Source of the DNA: an uncultured Alphaproteobacteria bacterium
GTDB taxonomy: Bacteria > Pseudomonadota > Alphaproteobacteria > CAAHEQ01 > UBA3637
Reading direction: 5' to 3'
Assembly: GCA_934203105.1 (NCBI GenBank)
Contig: CAKPYQ010000007.1
Span: forward strand, 1 to 63,062
DNA: 63,062 nucleotides
Below the pieces are notes generated by a model. The model did no database searches. It was given only the letters and a program-made list of their open reading frames with translations, and was not told where the DNA came from. Both the position numbers and the translations under genes were made by a program. Positions 41,714 through 51,680 of the stretch are shown piece after piece (position 1 is the stretch's first letter; every line of letters starts with the position of its first letter).

Positions 41714-44329
41714 AGTTTTTAAATCATACAAAACATTTAAAGCATCTTTGGGCGATAATTCGTCCGGATTGATCGCGCGCAGAGCATCTTCCACCTTTGA
41801 ATCATGCGTGTTTTGCTCTTCTTGTTGCATAACTGTGGCAAACAAAGGCAAATCGTCGACAATGGTTGTTGTGTGGGTGTTTTGAGCCTCTAACTTTTCC
41901 AAAATCTTTTCGGCGCGTTTAACGACGATTGCCGGCAGTCCAGCCAACTTTCCAACGTGAATGCCGTATGATTTATCGACGGCGCCGTCACCGACGGTGT
42001 GTAAAAAGACAACATCACCATTCCATTCTTTGATTAGCATTTGATGTAATGACAGGCGATCCAATTTGCTTTTTAATGCGGTCAATTCGTGATAGTGTGT
42101 TGCAAAAATCGTTCGACATTGATTGTGATCATGTAAGTATTCGACAACCGCCCAAGCAATGGACAATCCGTCAAAAGTGGCTGTTCCGCGTCCGATTTCG
42201 TCCAAAATCACCAAAGATTTTTCTGTTGCGTGATTTAAAATCGTTGCTGTTTCGACCATTTCAACCATAAACGTAGATTGTCCGCGCGCTAAATCATCGC
42301 TTGCTCCAACTCTGGAAAAAACTTTGTCGACAACGCCGATGTGCGCGCTGACAGCTGGTACGAACGACCCCATTTGTGCCATTATTGCAATCAATGCATT
42401 TTGTCGCAAGAATGTACTTTTACCCGCCATATTCGGACCGGTCAACAGCCACAGATTCGTGCTTTCATTTAAAACGCAATCATTGGACGCAAATGTTTGA
42501 TGCGCTTTGCTTAAAGCGTCTTCCACAACAGGGTGGCGACCGCCTTGGATTTCAAAAGCCAATGACGCATCGACCGACGGCCGGCAATAATTCTTTTCCA
42601 CCGCTAATTCGGCCAAGGCTGATGACACATCTAAATCCGCCAAAGCGTGTGATGTAATCATTAAATCATTGCTGCGGTTCATCACTTGGCCTAATAAATC
42701 GGCGAAAATTTGCTCTTCCAGTTGTTGGATTTTTTCGCCTGCGCCGCGCAGTTTTGTTTCTACTTCTGACAATTCGACCGTTGTAAAGCGAACGCTGGTG
42801 GCCATTGTTTGCCGATGGATAAAGCCCAATTCGGGATTATTAAATAATTTTTGTGCAAATTTGGCATTGACTTCGACAAAATAGCCCAAAATGTTGTTAA
42901 AGCTGATTTTCAAATTCGGGATTTCGGTTGCTTCGGCATAGCGGGCTTGCATATCCGCAATGACTTTGCGAGAATCATCACGAAACATTTTCAGTTCGTC
43001 CAACTTGGGATGAAAGCCCGTTGCGATAAAGTTGCCGTCACGCACCAAAAGCGGCAAATCTGCCATTAACGCGCTTTTTAAGGTGTCAGCCAATTGCGAA
43101 AAATCCATTAAACCGCCCAAAGCTTTTTGAATGTGCGTCGGCGGGTTTAAGTGTAAAAATAAGTTTTGAATGAACGGCAATAAAATCATCGCCTCTTTCA
43201 GGGCAGCCAAATCTCTGGGACCTCCGCGACCCAACGACAGGCGCGATAAAGCGCGATCAATGTCGGGCATATTTTTAAATAAGTTGCGTAACTTTTCGCG
43301 TGTTTCATTTTCCCCGACAAAAAATTCCACGCCGTCCAATCTTTCATTGATAATGTTGACGTTTGTTTGGGGCGATGATAAGTATTCAACAAACAACCGT
43401 CCGCCGGCGTTGGTGATTGTTTTATCCATAACACGGTACAGGCTTTTAGAAGCTCTGTCCCCCGACAAAGAATAAAATAATTCCAAGCTGCGACGTGTGG
43501 AAGCGTCGATTTCCATTAATTCATTTTCGCTTTGGCGAACGGGTGTTTTTAAGTTAAAAACATCGCTTTTTTGCGTTAAGGTCAAGTAATCCAATAAAAC
43601 GCCGGCTGCGATAATTTCGGCGCGCGTAAATGCACCAAAGGATTCCAAAGTGTGAACGCCGAATGTTTTTTGCAAGCGTTCTTTGGCATTCAAAAAAGCA
43701 AATCGAGCTTCGGGCAGCGATGATATTTTGTCTTTCATTGCTGACAGAGCTTTATCAAAGGCTTGATTTTCACGTTGCCCGCCGGCGATAATGATTTCGG
43801 CCGGCTCCAAGCGTGCCAAAGTGTTTTCAAGCGATGATACGGGGACGGATTGAGTGTAAAAATCGCCGGTCGACATATCTGCCCAAGCCAATCCTACCGC
43901 CGCGCCTTCTAATACAGCGACCAGCAAATAATTATGGCGTTTGGCATTTAAAAGGACGTCTTCGGTCAAAGTTCCCGCCGTTACCAAGCGGATTACATCG
44001 CGTCGGACAGTGCTGCCGGCACCGCGTTTTTTGGCTTCGGCAGGATCTTCCATTTGTTCGCAAATAGCGACCTTAAATCCTTTTTGCACCAATTTTGCCA
44101 AATAAGGTTCGTAAGCGTGAAACGGAACACCGCACATCGGGATATCTTCGCCCAAATGTTTGCCGCGTTTCGTCAGCGCTATGTCCAGTGCTGCGGAAGC
44201 TTTGACGGCATCGTCAAAGAATAATTCGTAAAAGTCTCCCATGCGATAAAACAGCAAATAATCCGGATTTTTTTCTTTTGTTGCCAGATATTGCGCCATC
44301 ATAGGAGTTACTTTTTGTTCTTTTTCCAT
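41699..44329 (-). CDS. mutS: DNA mismatch repair protein MutS
   Basis: MutS recognises mismatches. The 876-residue protein has the mismatch-recognition FYRMGDFYELFFDDA around residue 28, which carries the Phe-x-Glu motif. The lever and clamp regions follow. The ATPase has Walker A (LLTGPNMAGKSTFLRQ), the SVGASDDLARGQSTFMVEM-type stretch starting RVGASDD, Walker B (LVILDEIGRGTATFDG) and TIFATHYHEL. The length is normal. Its stop overlaps the converging small membrane protein gene by 15 bases. Confidence 0.96.
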   Translation of the reverse strand: MEKEQKVTPMMAQYLATKEKNPDYLLFYRMGDFYELFFDDAVKASAALDIALTKRGKHLGEDIPMCGVPFHAYEPYLAKLVQKGFKVAICEQMEDPAEAKKRGAGSTVRRDVIRLVTAGTLTEDVLLNAKRHNYLLVAVLEGAAVGLAWADMSTGDFYTQSVPVSSLENTLARLEPAEIIIAGGQRENQAFDKALSAMKDKISSLPEARFAFLNAKERLQKTFGVHTLESFGAFTRAEIIAAGVLLDYLTLTQKSDVFNLKTPVRQSENELMEIDASTRRSLELFYSLSGDRASKSLYRVMDKTITNAGGRLFVEYLSSPQTNVNIINERLDGVEFFVGENETREKLRNLFKNMPDIDRALSRLSLGRGGPRDLAALKEAMILLPFIQNLFLHLNPPTHIQKALGGLMDFSQLADTLKSALMADLPLLVRDGNFIATGFHPKLDELKMFRDDSRKVIADMQARYAEATEIPNLKISFNNILGYFVEVNAKFAQKLFNNPELGFIHRQTMATSVRFTTVELSEVETKLRGAGEKIQQLEEQIFADLLGQVMNRSNDLMITSHALADLDVSSALAELAVEKNYCRPSVDASLAFEIQGGRHPVVEDALSKAHQTFASNDCVLNESTNLWLLTGPNMAGKSTFLRQNALIAIMAQMGSFVPAVSAHIGVVDKVFSRVGASDDLARGQSTFMVEMVETATILNHATEKSLVILDEIGRGTATFDGLSIAWAVVEYLHDHNQCRTIFATHYHELTALKSKLDRLSLHQMLIKEWNGDVVFLHTVGDGAVDKSYGIHVGKLAGLPAIVVKRAEKILEKLEAQNTHTTTIVDDLPLFATVMQQEEQNTHDSKVEDALRAINPDELSPKDALNVLYDLKTLLGA

Positions 44330-44398
44330 TGCTTTTTACCTTATTTTTTTGTAATCTTGTTTTAATAGCAGTTCAACTTTAACAAAGTATATCAGAAA

Positions 44399-45832
44399 AT
44401 GAAAGAAAATAAAACAAAAAAAGAGAATAAAAACAAATCAAAAGAGCCGCTATATCGGTCTATGGATCGTGTCTTTTTGTTGACATTTCCGATGACGGTA
44501 TCTTTTTTGGTGTTGATGATTTTCGGGCAAATTCCACCGCTGTCCGCATTGATCGGATTCGGATTGACTTTTTTGTTTACGTTTTTGCTGGCCATTCCGT
44601 TTTTAAGGGAATTAGAACAGCTGATCAATTATTTGAAACAAGAAGCCGAAGGCAGGGTCAACATTCAAATGCCCCGTTTTATGAAGCGTCGCAGAGAAGC
44701 TTTTAAAATCGTTCAATCCTTTAACCAAATTAAAATGAAGTGGTTAATCAAAAACAAGATTTTGGAAGCACAAACTTTATCCGATACGGCGGTTTTGGAA
44801 AGCTTGCCCGAACCGCTTTTAATGCTTAATAAAAATGCCGATATCGTTGGCGCAAATTTGTCGGCACGGCAATTGCTTGGGGGCGGAGTGGTTTTTAAAA
44901 ACGTTAAAGATGTGTTGAAAGAAACCGCTTTTCAAAAAGCTTTAAGAAAAGTTTGTGAAAACCAATCCGAACGTGAAATTGTCGAATTTCAAACTAAGTT
45001 GGGCGTTAAAAAAATGTATTTAAAAGCGTTGATCAGTTGGTTGCCGGCGATGACGAAAAACGGCGCAGAAGTGGAAGTTTTGTTGCAAGATATTACGAAT
45101 TTCAAGATCTTTGAAAAAAGTCAAAACGCTTTTTTTGCGAATGCCAGCCATGAATTAAAAACGCCTCTTTCGGTTTTGTCGGGCTTTATTGAAACTTTGC
45201 AAGGCGCGGCCAAAAACGATGAAAAAGCCCGTGAAAAGTTTTTAAATATTATGGCCGAACAAACAACGCATATGAAAGATTTGGTGCAAGATTTATTGGC
45301 CTTGTCGCGGATGGATTTGGATAACGATGCGCCGGTGGAAAACATCGTGATCAATGATTTAATCCGCTCGGTATTTCAAGCTTTGGATTTAAAAGCAAAT
45401 GCGCAAGGCAAAAAATTGGTTTTAAAAGAAAATGCCGTTTTACCGCCCTTGAAAGGACATTCGTCGGAATTGTTTCGTGTCTTTCAAAACTTGATTGACA
45501 ACGCGCTTAAATACGGCAAAGATCATTCAACCGTGACGGTTTCGTTGGATATGCAAACGCATTTATTATCGCCGACAGCATCACCTTTGGACGTACCAAG
45601 CGAAACGTTGTTAATTTCCGTTCATAATGTGGGCGATGTGATTCCGGAAGATGAAATTCCGCATTTGTTCGAACGTTTTTATCGAATGGAGACAAATATG
45701 AATGTCTCCGGTACCGGATTGGGTTTGGCAATCGCTTCTGAAATTATCCATAAATATCAAGGATCGATTGAAGTTGAAAGCTCGGCCAAAGCCGGTACAA
45801 CATTTCGTGTGCGCCTGCCCAATGTTTTATAA
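44399..45832 (+). CDS. PhoR-type sensor histidine kinase
   Basis: The 477-residue protein has two N-terminal helices (VFLLTFPMTVSFLVLMIFGQ, LIGFGLTFLFTFLLAIPF). A PAS-like segment lies around 120-220 (LESLPEPLLMLNKNADIVGA). The dimerisation/phosphoacceptor domain has SHELKTPLSVLSGFIETLQG near residue 250. The ATPase has the N-box (NLIDNALKYGKD), an F-box (LFERFYR) and GTGLGLAIASEII. It is similar to PhoR, but no phoB-like regulator is next to it, so it is an orphan kinase here. The start is preceded by AT-rich sequence with no clear ribosome site. Confidence 0.85.
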   Translation: MKENKTKKENKNKSKEPLYRSMDRVFLLTFPMTVSFLVLMIFGQIPPLSALIGFGLTFLFTFLLAIPFLRELEQLINYLKQEAEGRVNIQMPRFMKRRREAFKIVQSFNQIKMKWLIKNKILEAQTLSDTAVLESLPEPLLMLNKNADIVGANLSARQLLGGGVVFKNVKDVLKETAFQKALRKVCENQSEREIVEFQTKLGVKKMYLKALISWLPAMTKNGAEVEVLLQDITNFKIFEKSQNAFFANASHELKTPLSVLSGFIETLQGAAKNDEKAREKFLNIMAEQTTHMKDLVQDLLALSRMDLDNDAPVENIVINDLIRSVFQALDLKANAQGKKLVLKENAVLPPLKGHSSELFRVFQNLIDNALKYGKDHSTVTVSLDMQTHLLSPTASPLDVPSETLLISVHNVGDVIPEDEIPHLFERFYRMETNMNVSGTGLGLAIASEIIHKYQGSIEVESSAKAGTTFRVRLPNVL

Positions 45833-45840
45833 AAAATTCT

Positions 45841-46146
45841 TTATTCGAAAATAACAAATTCGTTGGGGTTTATGACGTCCAATTCACGTCGTCCCGCTTC
45901 GTCCAGCGTGTCGGGATTAAGAGATGATGAAGACAATGATTTAACCTTTGCTTCCATATACTTTTTTTCTTTTGTTGTTTGATCCAATAATGTTTGGGCT
46001 TGGCGTAATTCTTCGTTGACTTCAAATAAACGGAAAATTCCGCGTTCCCCTTGAATTAAATGATAGGTAAAATACAGCGTTACCATTAAAAAGATAAACG
46101 GCAAAATGTAAAAGTGAAAATGAATGCGCGAAAAATTAATTTTCAT
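45841..46146 (-). CDS. FtsB/DivIC-type septum formation protein
   Basis: The 101-residue protein has one N-terminal membrane helix (FYILPFIFLMVTLYFTYHLI), then a Glu/Gln-rich coiled coil (EVNEELRQAQTLLDQ, TKEKKYMEAKVKSLS). A short C-terminal segment follows with the DTLDEAGRRELDVINPNEFV pattern of the family. FtsB is a divisome component linking FtsL and FtsQ. It overlaps the GGDEF gene by 4 bases (ATGA), a coupling that is not usual for ftsB and that may tie c-di-GMP synthesis to division. That link is inference. Confidence 0.82.
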   Translation of the reverse strand: MKINFSRIHFHFYILPFIFLMVTLYFTYHLIQGERGIFRLFEVNEELRQAQTLLDQTTKEKKYMEAKVKSLSSSSLNPDTLDEAGRRELDVINPNEFVIFE

Positions 46147-47813
46147 TTCGACGTATTTCCCTTGTTCGTTTCATCGTGAAGTTCGGTTGCTTTTTTGATG
46201 ATTTTTTCGGAAATGTCTAACGCCGAATCATCGTCCAAAGCCTCTTTTTTAGCTTCTTCAAAGTTTTCTTTTTCACCATAAACACGGACTTGGTTTCGGC
46301 CGTTTTCTTTGGCCGAATATAAAGCGCTGTCCGCACGTTTAATCAATTCTTCCAAATCATCAGAAACGGCAGAACCGACGACACCGATTGACACGCTAAA
46401 GTGGAACATATCGCCATTGGGCAACGGAACGGCACATTCTTCGATACTTTTGCGAACGCGCTCGGCCACAATAGCGCCGCCTTTGAGGTCCGTTTGGGTC
46501 AACAATACGATAAATTCTTCACCGCCATAGCGGGCAAAGATATCGCTTTCACGCAACGTATTTTTGCATGTGCGCGCCAAAGCCTTTAACACTTCGTCAC
46601 CGAATGCGTGGCCGTGCGTGTCGTTGACCTTTTTAAAGTGGTCAATGTCCATCATCATTAAACAAAATTCGGTGTCATAGCGCCACGCTCTGCGGATTTC
46701 TTTCATTGCTAATTCTTGGAATTGTCGGCGGTTGTAGCAACCTGTCAAAGGATCCAAAACGGCTTTTTCAAATAAATCTTGCTCGTGCTTTTTCTGCGCC
46801 GTGATGTCTTTAAATGCCGAATACAATGCAACTTCGTTTTCATAATCGATGACGCGTGCGGAAATTTCCAACCAAAACGATTCTTTTGTGTTGGGCTTGC
46901 GCAATAAAGCTTGAAAGTTTTCCACCGTCGGCGATATCGATAATTTTTGCAATAATTCGCGTCTGGCATTCGGATCAACGAAATATTCTTCTGTCCTGAA
47001 TAATTTGATGTTTTGCATATCAATGTTAAATAAGTTGCTGGCTTTTTCGTTCACCAAAAGCAAGCGATCATCTTTAAGTGCCGAAATAATAATCGGGAAA
47101 GGGGACGCTTGGATAATCATCGGGATTTTGGCTTTTGTTGTTTTTAAGTCAGCGGCTAAATCTTTAATATCGCGCCGCATTTGAATGATTGTCGAACGGT
47201 AAATCCCCCAGACAATCAACGTATATAAAGACGCTTCAAAGAACCAAGAGGTATAGATTTGATTTAACGCGCTTTGGAAATAATAGGCGGCCAAGATTAA
47301 CACCAATCCGCCGACCCAGTGTAAGTTATAGGCTTTTGAGTTAAAACGTGAAAAACAAAAGCTTAATCCCAATGCGGTTGTGCCGACGCTTAAATAAATG
47401 GTGGGTAAAAGGCTTGCCCAGCTGAACGGCAACAAAGCAATGTGCGTGATTAAATAACACGAAAGTGCGCAAAAGCAAACAACGACCGGCATTTTAATCC
47501 ACGATAGTGTTTTGGAATAGCTGAACCCTCCCACAATCATTAAAATGGAGGAAAGGGATATTAAAGCCGTGCTGATAGATTCCATTATTTTCGGGTTTGT
47601 CGGTTGAACGATCGGATCGACAAAGCTCATCAAAGCAATGATATTAAACAAGTCTTTTACGCTTAAAACCAAAAAGGCCAGCGCGGCAAAGATTAAATTG
47701 TTTTTTTCCAGTTTGTCATTCTGCCCAAAGAAAAATAGCGCGTTACCGATAAACAAAGCTCCGATCAATTCGGGCAAATAACTTTGAAAAACGATCATCA
47801 TATCTATTGGCAT
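46143..47813 (-). CDS. membrane diguanylate cyclase with PAS and GGDEF domains
   Basis: The 556-residue protein has about six or seven N-terminal membrane segments (residues 10-220), then a PAS-like region (VENFQALLRKPNTKESFWLE, around 305). A GGDEF domain follows from about residue 355 (DPLTGCYNRRQFQELAMKEI). The active site reads RYGGEEFIVLL, with the inhibitory RxxD site (RESD) five residues before. It should make c-di-GMP from GTP and be product-inhibited. No EAL domain follows. It begins behind AAAGGGAG. The divergent dnaK lies on the other side. Confidence 0.88.
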   Translation of the reverse strand: MPIDMMIVFQSYLPELIGALFIGNALFFFGQNDKLEKNNLIFAALAFLVLSVKDLFNIIALMSFVDPIVQPTNPKIMESISTALISLSSILMIVGGFSYSKTLSWIKMPVVVCFCALSCYLITHIALLPFSWASLLPTIYLSVGTTALGLSFCFSRFNSKAYNLHWVGGLVLILAAYYFQSALNQIYTSWFFEASLYTLIVWGIYRSTIIQMRRDIKDLAADLKTTKAKIPMIIQASPFPIIISALKDDRLLLVNEKASNLFNIDMQNIKLFRTEEYFVDPNARRELLQKLSISPTVENFQALLRKPNTKESFWLEISARVIDYENEVALYSAFKDITAQKKHEQDLFEKAVLDPLTGCYNRRQFQELAMKEIRRAWRYDTEFCLMMMDIDHFKKVNDTHGHAFGDEVLKALARTCKNTLRESDIFARYGGEEFIVLLTQTDLKGGAIVAERVRKSIEECAVPLPNGDMFHFSVSIGVVGSAVSDDLEELIKRADSALYSAKENGRNQVRVYGEKENFEEAKKEALDDDSALDISEKIIKKATELHDETNKGNTSK

Positions 47814-47893
47814 TTATAATCTCCCTTTTGTATTCTTTTTTTACTATCTTAAAATGTTTATAAAAAAAATTCAAACTTTTTTTGATTTTTGAC

Positions 47894-47922
47894 TTGAAAA
47901 ATACAATAGTACGCATTATATC
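47894..47922 (+). promoter_or_regulatory. promoter of dnaK, possibly heat-shock type
   Basis: TTGAAA, 17 bases and TATATC precede the dnaK start by about 45 bases. The string CTTGAAA at 47893 is the -35 pattern used by the alphaproteobacterial heat-shock sigma factor RpoH. The -10 region CGCATTATAT is only a partial match, so either sigma factor could act. Confidence 0.5.
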
Positions 47923-47966
47923 TTGGACTATCAGAAAAAAGTTTAACGTTTAAAGGAGATTAAATT

Positions 47967-49889
47967 ATGAGTAAAATTATTGGTATTGACTTAGGTACAA
48001 CGAACTCTTGCGTTGCGATTATGGACGGTGCGGAGCCGAAAGTAATTGAAAACAGAGAAGGCGCTCGTACAACGCCGTCTATGGTTGCGTTTACGGCAAA
48101 AGGTGAACGTTTGGTGGGACAACCCGCAAAACGTCAAGCCGTGACGAATCCGGAAGGCACTTTATTTGCGATCAAACGTTTGATCGGTCGTCGTTATAAT
48201 GATAAGGTTGTTGAAAAAGATAAAAAATTAGTTCCTTATAAAATTGTATCGGGCGATAACGGAGACGCTTGGGTCGAAGTTCGCGGCGAAAAATATGCGC
48301 CGTCACAAGTATCTGCTTTCGTATTGCAAAAATTAAAAGAAGATGCAGAAAGCTATTTAGGTGAAAAAGTCACAGATGCGATTATTACCGTTCCGGCTTA
48401 CTTTGATGACTCTCAACGTCAAGCAACAAAAGACGCCGGTAAAATTGCGGGCTTGAATGTGTTGCGTATTATTAACGAACCGACGGCAGCTGCGTTGTCC
48501 TATGGTTTGGAAAAGAAAAAATCCGGCACAATCGTTGTTTATGACTTGGGTGGTGGTACGTTCGATGTTTCCGTTTTGGAAATCGGCGACGGTGTGTTTG
48601 AAGTAAAAGCCACAAACGGTGATACGTTCTTGGGTGGTGAAGACTTTGATATGCGCGTTATCGATTATTTGGCCGACGAATTCAAAAAAGAAAACGGCAT
48701 TGATTTGCGCCAAGACAGAATGGCTTTGCAACGTTTGAAAGAAGCGGCCGAAAAAGCCAAAATCGAATTGTCCAGCCAAACATCAACTGATGTAAACTTG
48801 CCGTTTATTACAGCCGATGCTACCGGTCCGAAACATTTGAACGTCACAATTACCCGTTCGAAATTGGAAAGCTTGGTTGGGGATTTGTTAGACAGAACTT
48901 TGGAACCGTGCCGTAAAGCATTAAAAGATGCAGGCGTAACAGAACAACAAATCGACGAAGTGATCTTGGTCGGTGGTATGACTCGTATGCCGAAGGTACA
49001 AGAAATTGTTCAAAACTTCTTTGGCAAAGAACCGCACAAAGGTGTAAACCCTGATGAAGTTGTTGCTATGGGTGCAGCAATTCAAGGCGGCGTTTTGAAA
49101 GGCGATGTAAAAGACGTTTTGTTGTTGGATGTAACGCCGTTGTCCTTGGGTATTGAAACATTGGGTGGTGTGTTTACTCGTTTGATCGACAGAAACACAA
49201 CAATTCCGACACGCAAATCACAAGTCTTTTCAACTGCCGAAGACGGACAAACCGCTGTGACAATTCGCGTCTTCCAAGGTGAACGTGAAATGACGGCCGA
49301 CAACAAATTGTTGGGTCAATTTGACTTGGTTGGTATTCCGCCTGCACCGCGTGGTATGCCGCAAATTGAAGTGACTTTTGATATTGACGCGAACGGCATT
49401 GTGAACGTGACGGCAAAAGATAAAGCCACCGGCAAAGAACAAGCTATTCGTATTCAAGCGTCGGGCGGTTTGAATGATGCGGATATTGATCGAATGGTCA
49501 AAGATGCAGAATCTCATGCTGCGGAAGATAAAAAGAAACGCGAATTGATCGAAGCGAAAAATAAAGCCGAATCAATGGTTCACCAAGCCGAAAAGAACTT
49601 AAAAGATTTTGGCGATAAAGTGGCCGAAGCCGACAAAACCGCGATCACAAACGCGATTGAAGAGTTGAAGAAAGCGGCCGAAGGTGATAATTTGGACGAC
49701 ATCAACAACAAGACCGAAAGCTTGATGAATGCATCGATGAAGTTGGGTGAAGCGATGTATAAAGAACAACAAGCTGCGGGTGCAGCCGGTGCTGCCGGTG
49801 CTGATGCCGCTGCGGGTCAAGCCGATGCTGACGCCGGTAAAAAAGACGACGGCACAATCGACGCAGACTTTGAAGAAGTGAAAAAATAA
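47967..49889 (+). CDS. dnaK: molecular chaperone DnaK (Hsp70)
   Basis: DnaK binds unfolded polypeptides in an ATP-controlled cycle with DnaJ and GrpE. The 640 residues show the phosphate-binding GIDLGTTNSCVAIMDG, INEPTAAALSYGL, the ATP loop YDLGGGTFDVSVLEIGDG, EVILVGGMTRMPKVQ and the linker DVLLLDVTPLSLGIETLG. The substrate domain and lid end in a Gly/Ala tail with DGTIDADFEEVKK. A strong AAAGGAG precedes the start. dnaJ is not adjacent, and an intrinsic terminator ends the gene. Confidence 0.98.
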   Translation: MSKIIGIDLGTTNSCVAIMDGAEPKVIENREGARTTPSMVAFTAKGERLVGQPAKRQAVTNPEGTLFAIKRLIGRRYNDKVVEKDKKLVPYKIVSGDNGDAWVEVRGEKYAPSQVSAFVLQKLKEDAESYLGEKVTDAIITVPAYFDDSQRQATKDAGKIAGLNVLRIINEPTAAALSYGLEKKKSGTIVVYDLGGGTFDVSVLEIGDGVFEVKATNGDTFLGGEDFDMRVIDYLADEFKKENGIDLRQDRMALQRLKEAAEKAKIELSSQTSTDVNLPFITADATGPKHLNVTITRSKLESLVGDLLDRTLEPCRKALKDAGVTEQQIDEVILVGGMTRMPKVQEIVQNFFGKEPHKGVNPDEVVAMGAAIQGGVLKGDVKDVLLLDVTPLSLGIETLGGVFTRLIDRNTTIPTRKSQVFSTAEDGQTAVTIRVFQGEREMTADNKLLGQFDLVGIPPAPRGMPQIEVTFDIDANGIVNVTAKDKATGKEQAIRIQASGGLNDADIDRMVKDAESHAAEDKKKRELIEAKNKAESMVHQAEKNLKDFGDKVAEADKTAITNAIEELKKAAEGDNLDDINNKTESLMNASMKLGEAMYKEQQAAGAAGAAGADAAAGQADADAGKKDDGTIDADFEEVKK

Positions 49890-49917
49890 TCTTTATTTAG
49901 ATTGTTAAACTTGAAGA

Positions 49918-49947
49918 AGCCTCTGCCATTTGGCGGGGGCTTTTTTT
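49918..49947 (+). terminator. intrinsic terminator of dnaK
   Basis: AGCCTCTGCC and GGCGGGGGCT form a 10-bp stem with two wobble pairs, then seven T, 28 bases beyond the dnaK stop. Confidence 0.85.
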
Positions 49948-50156
49948 GTGTGTTTATGTGGTGCAGGGCTTTTCCTTTTTGTTCGTGCTTTATGTGTGCG
50001 CAGGCTTTCTCTTTTTTCTGTGCGTGTTGTGTGGGGGGGGCGTTATAAAAAGCACCTTTCATAAAAATGAGCGCCATAAAATGGCCCCCTTGCAAAACGC
50101 CCGCGACCGGTTGGTATCTGACCGGTCAAAATATGTTGGCGTTATAATCCCTCCAT
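49948..50156. other. intergenic stretch with repeated GACCGGT and a G8 run
   Basis: No gene is supported here. It contains eight consecutive G (50033-50040) and GACCGGT at 50105 and 50120, with a third copy at 50170 in the gatB terminator. An isolated TATAAT lies at 50143. There is no matching -35, and any plus transcript would run into the terminator at once. Confidence 0.6.
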
Positions 50157-50188
50157 AAAAAAACGCCCCGACCGGTGGATCAGGGGCG
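50157..50188 (-). terminator. intrinsic terminator of gatCAB
   Basis: On the minus strand CGCCCC and GGGGCG pair around an 11-base loop, then seven T. It lies 20 bases after the gatB stop. Confidence 0.75.
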
Positions 50189-50210
50189 CTTTTGTTTTTT
50201 TAAGCTGACT

Positions 50211-51680
50211 TTACAGTTCGCCTAACTTCTTGTCCAATAATTGGTTGGCCAAAGCCGGATTGACTTTGCCTTGGGACGCTTTCATAATTTGTCCCACAAA
50301 CCAACCTTTTAATTTATCCTTGCCGGCTTTGATTTCGGCAACTTTGTCCATGTTGGCACGCAAAACGTCTTCAATCATTTTTTCGATTGCTCCTGTATCC
50401 GATACTTGGCGCAGGCCTTTTTCTTCAACAATCGATGCCGCCGGTTTGCCCGTCGTGAACATATCGATAAAGACTTCTTTTGCAATCTTGCCGGAAATAG
50501 TGCCGTCGTTGATTAAGTCAATCAATCCGCCCAAATCTTCCGGACGTACAGGGCTGTCTTCAATCGCGATGTACTCTTCGTTCAACTTGGCAAACAAATC
50601 GCCCATAACCCAGTTGGCAACTTTTTTCGGGTCACGACGCGTTGCGCCTTGCAAAGCGCGTTCGAAATAAACGGCTGTTGCTTTGTCGGCGGTTAAAATG
50701 CCCGCGTCGTATTCCGGCAAGCCCAATACTTCCATATAGCGTTTTTTCTTTGCTTCCGGCAGTTCGGGCAAGTTAGCTTTGATGTTTTCGATGTACTCTT
50801 CCGTCAAATTAAGCGGCGGCAAGTCCGGATCCGGAAAATACCGATAATCCAAAGCATTTTCTTTTGAACGCATCGAACGCGTTTCCATGTTGACTGCGTC
50901 GAAAAGTCGTGTTTCTTGCGGAAAATCCAAACCGCGTTCGTATAAATCGATTTGGCGATGAACTTCCAAGTCGATCGCTTGCATAACGAATTTGACCGAA
51001 TTCACGTTTTTAATTTCAACACGATGGCGGAAACCTTCTTCGCCAACAGGACGCACAGAAACGTTAATATCGCAACGCATAGAGCCTTGATCCATATTGC
51101 CGTCGCACGTTTCCATATAGCGCACCATCGCGCGCAATTTACGCAAATAATCACCGGCTTGTTCAGGGGAACGAATGTCCGGCTTTGAAACGATTTCCAT
51201 TAAGCCGACCCCCGCGCGGTTAAAGTCCAAATAAGATTGCGTCGGGTGCATATCGTGGATCGATTTACCGGCGTCTTGTTCAAGGTGTAAACGTTCGATT
51301 CCGATGCGTTTTGTATTGCCGTCTTCATCGATAACGTCCAAATAACCTTCGCCGACGATCGGGTGGAATAATTGAGTGATTTGATATCCCGTCGGTAAGT
51401 CGCCGTAAAAATAGTTTTTGCGATCAAAAACGGAATGTTTGTTGATTTTGGCATTTAATCCGAAACCGGTTTTAATGCATTGTTCAACGCACTTTTCGTT
51501 TAACACAGGCAATTGCCCCGGCATACCGCAATCCAAAAAAGCAACGTGTGTGTTGGGTGCGCCGCCAAATTCGGCACTGGCTCCCGAAAACACTTTTGAA
51601 TTAGACAAGATTTCGCAGTGGACTTCCAAACCGCAAATCATTTCCCAATCGGCTGTTTTTCCTTTAATTATATATGTCAT
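50211..51680 (-). CDS. gatB: aspartyl/glutamyl-tRNA amidotransferase subunit B
   Basis: GatB is the kinase/transferase subunit of GatCAB, which converts Glu-tRNA(Gln) or Asp-tRNA(Asn) to the amidated form. The 489-residue protein has WEMICGLEVHCEILSNSKVF, the FYGDLPTGYQITQ metal/substrate region and GSMRCDINVSVR. The C-terminal helical YqeY-like tRNA-binding part ends with NPALANQLLDKKLGEL. A GTG two codons earlier is passed over. The ATG at 51680 overlaps the gatA stop (ATGA) and has GGAG 8 bases upstream. Confidence 0.96.
   Translation of the reverse strand: MTYIIKGKTADWEMICGLEVHCEILSNSKVFSGASAEFGGAPNTHVAFLDCGMPGQLPVLNEKCVEQCIKTGFGLNAKINKHSVFDRKNYFYGDLPTGYQITQLFHPIVGEGYLDVIDEDGNTKRIGIERLHLEQDAGKSIHDMHPTQSYLDFNRAGVGLMEIVSKPDIRSPEQAGDYLRKLRAMVRYMETCDGNMDQGSMRCDINVSVRPVGEEGFRHRVEIKNVNSVKFVMQAIDLEVHRQIDLYERGLDFPQETRLFDAVNMETRSMRSKENALDYRYFPDPDLPPLNLTEEYIENIKANLPELPEAKKKRYMEVLGLPEYDAGILTADKATAVYFERALQGATRRDPKKVANWVMGDLFAKLNEEYIAIEDSPVRPEDLGGLIDLINDGTISGKIAKEVFIDMFTTGKPAASIVEEKGLRQVSDTGAIEKMIEDVLRANMDKVAEIKAGKDKLKGWFVGQIMKASQGKVNPALANQLLDKKLGEL

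Noticed and set aside
49817..50095. 92-codon minus-strand frame after dnaK
   Set aside because: It overlaps the 3' end of dnaK and its terminator. The composition is a shadow.
50105..50148. Repeated GACCGGT with TATAAT as a regulated promoter
   Set aside because: No -35 element is present and the region is followed at once by a terminator, with no gene to drive.
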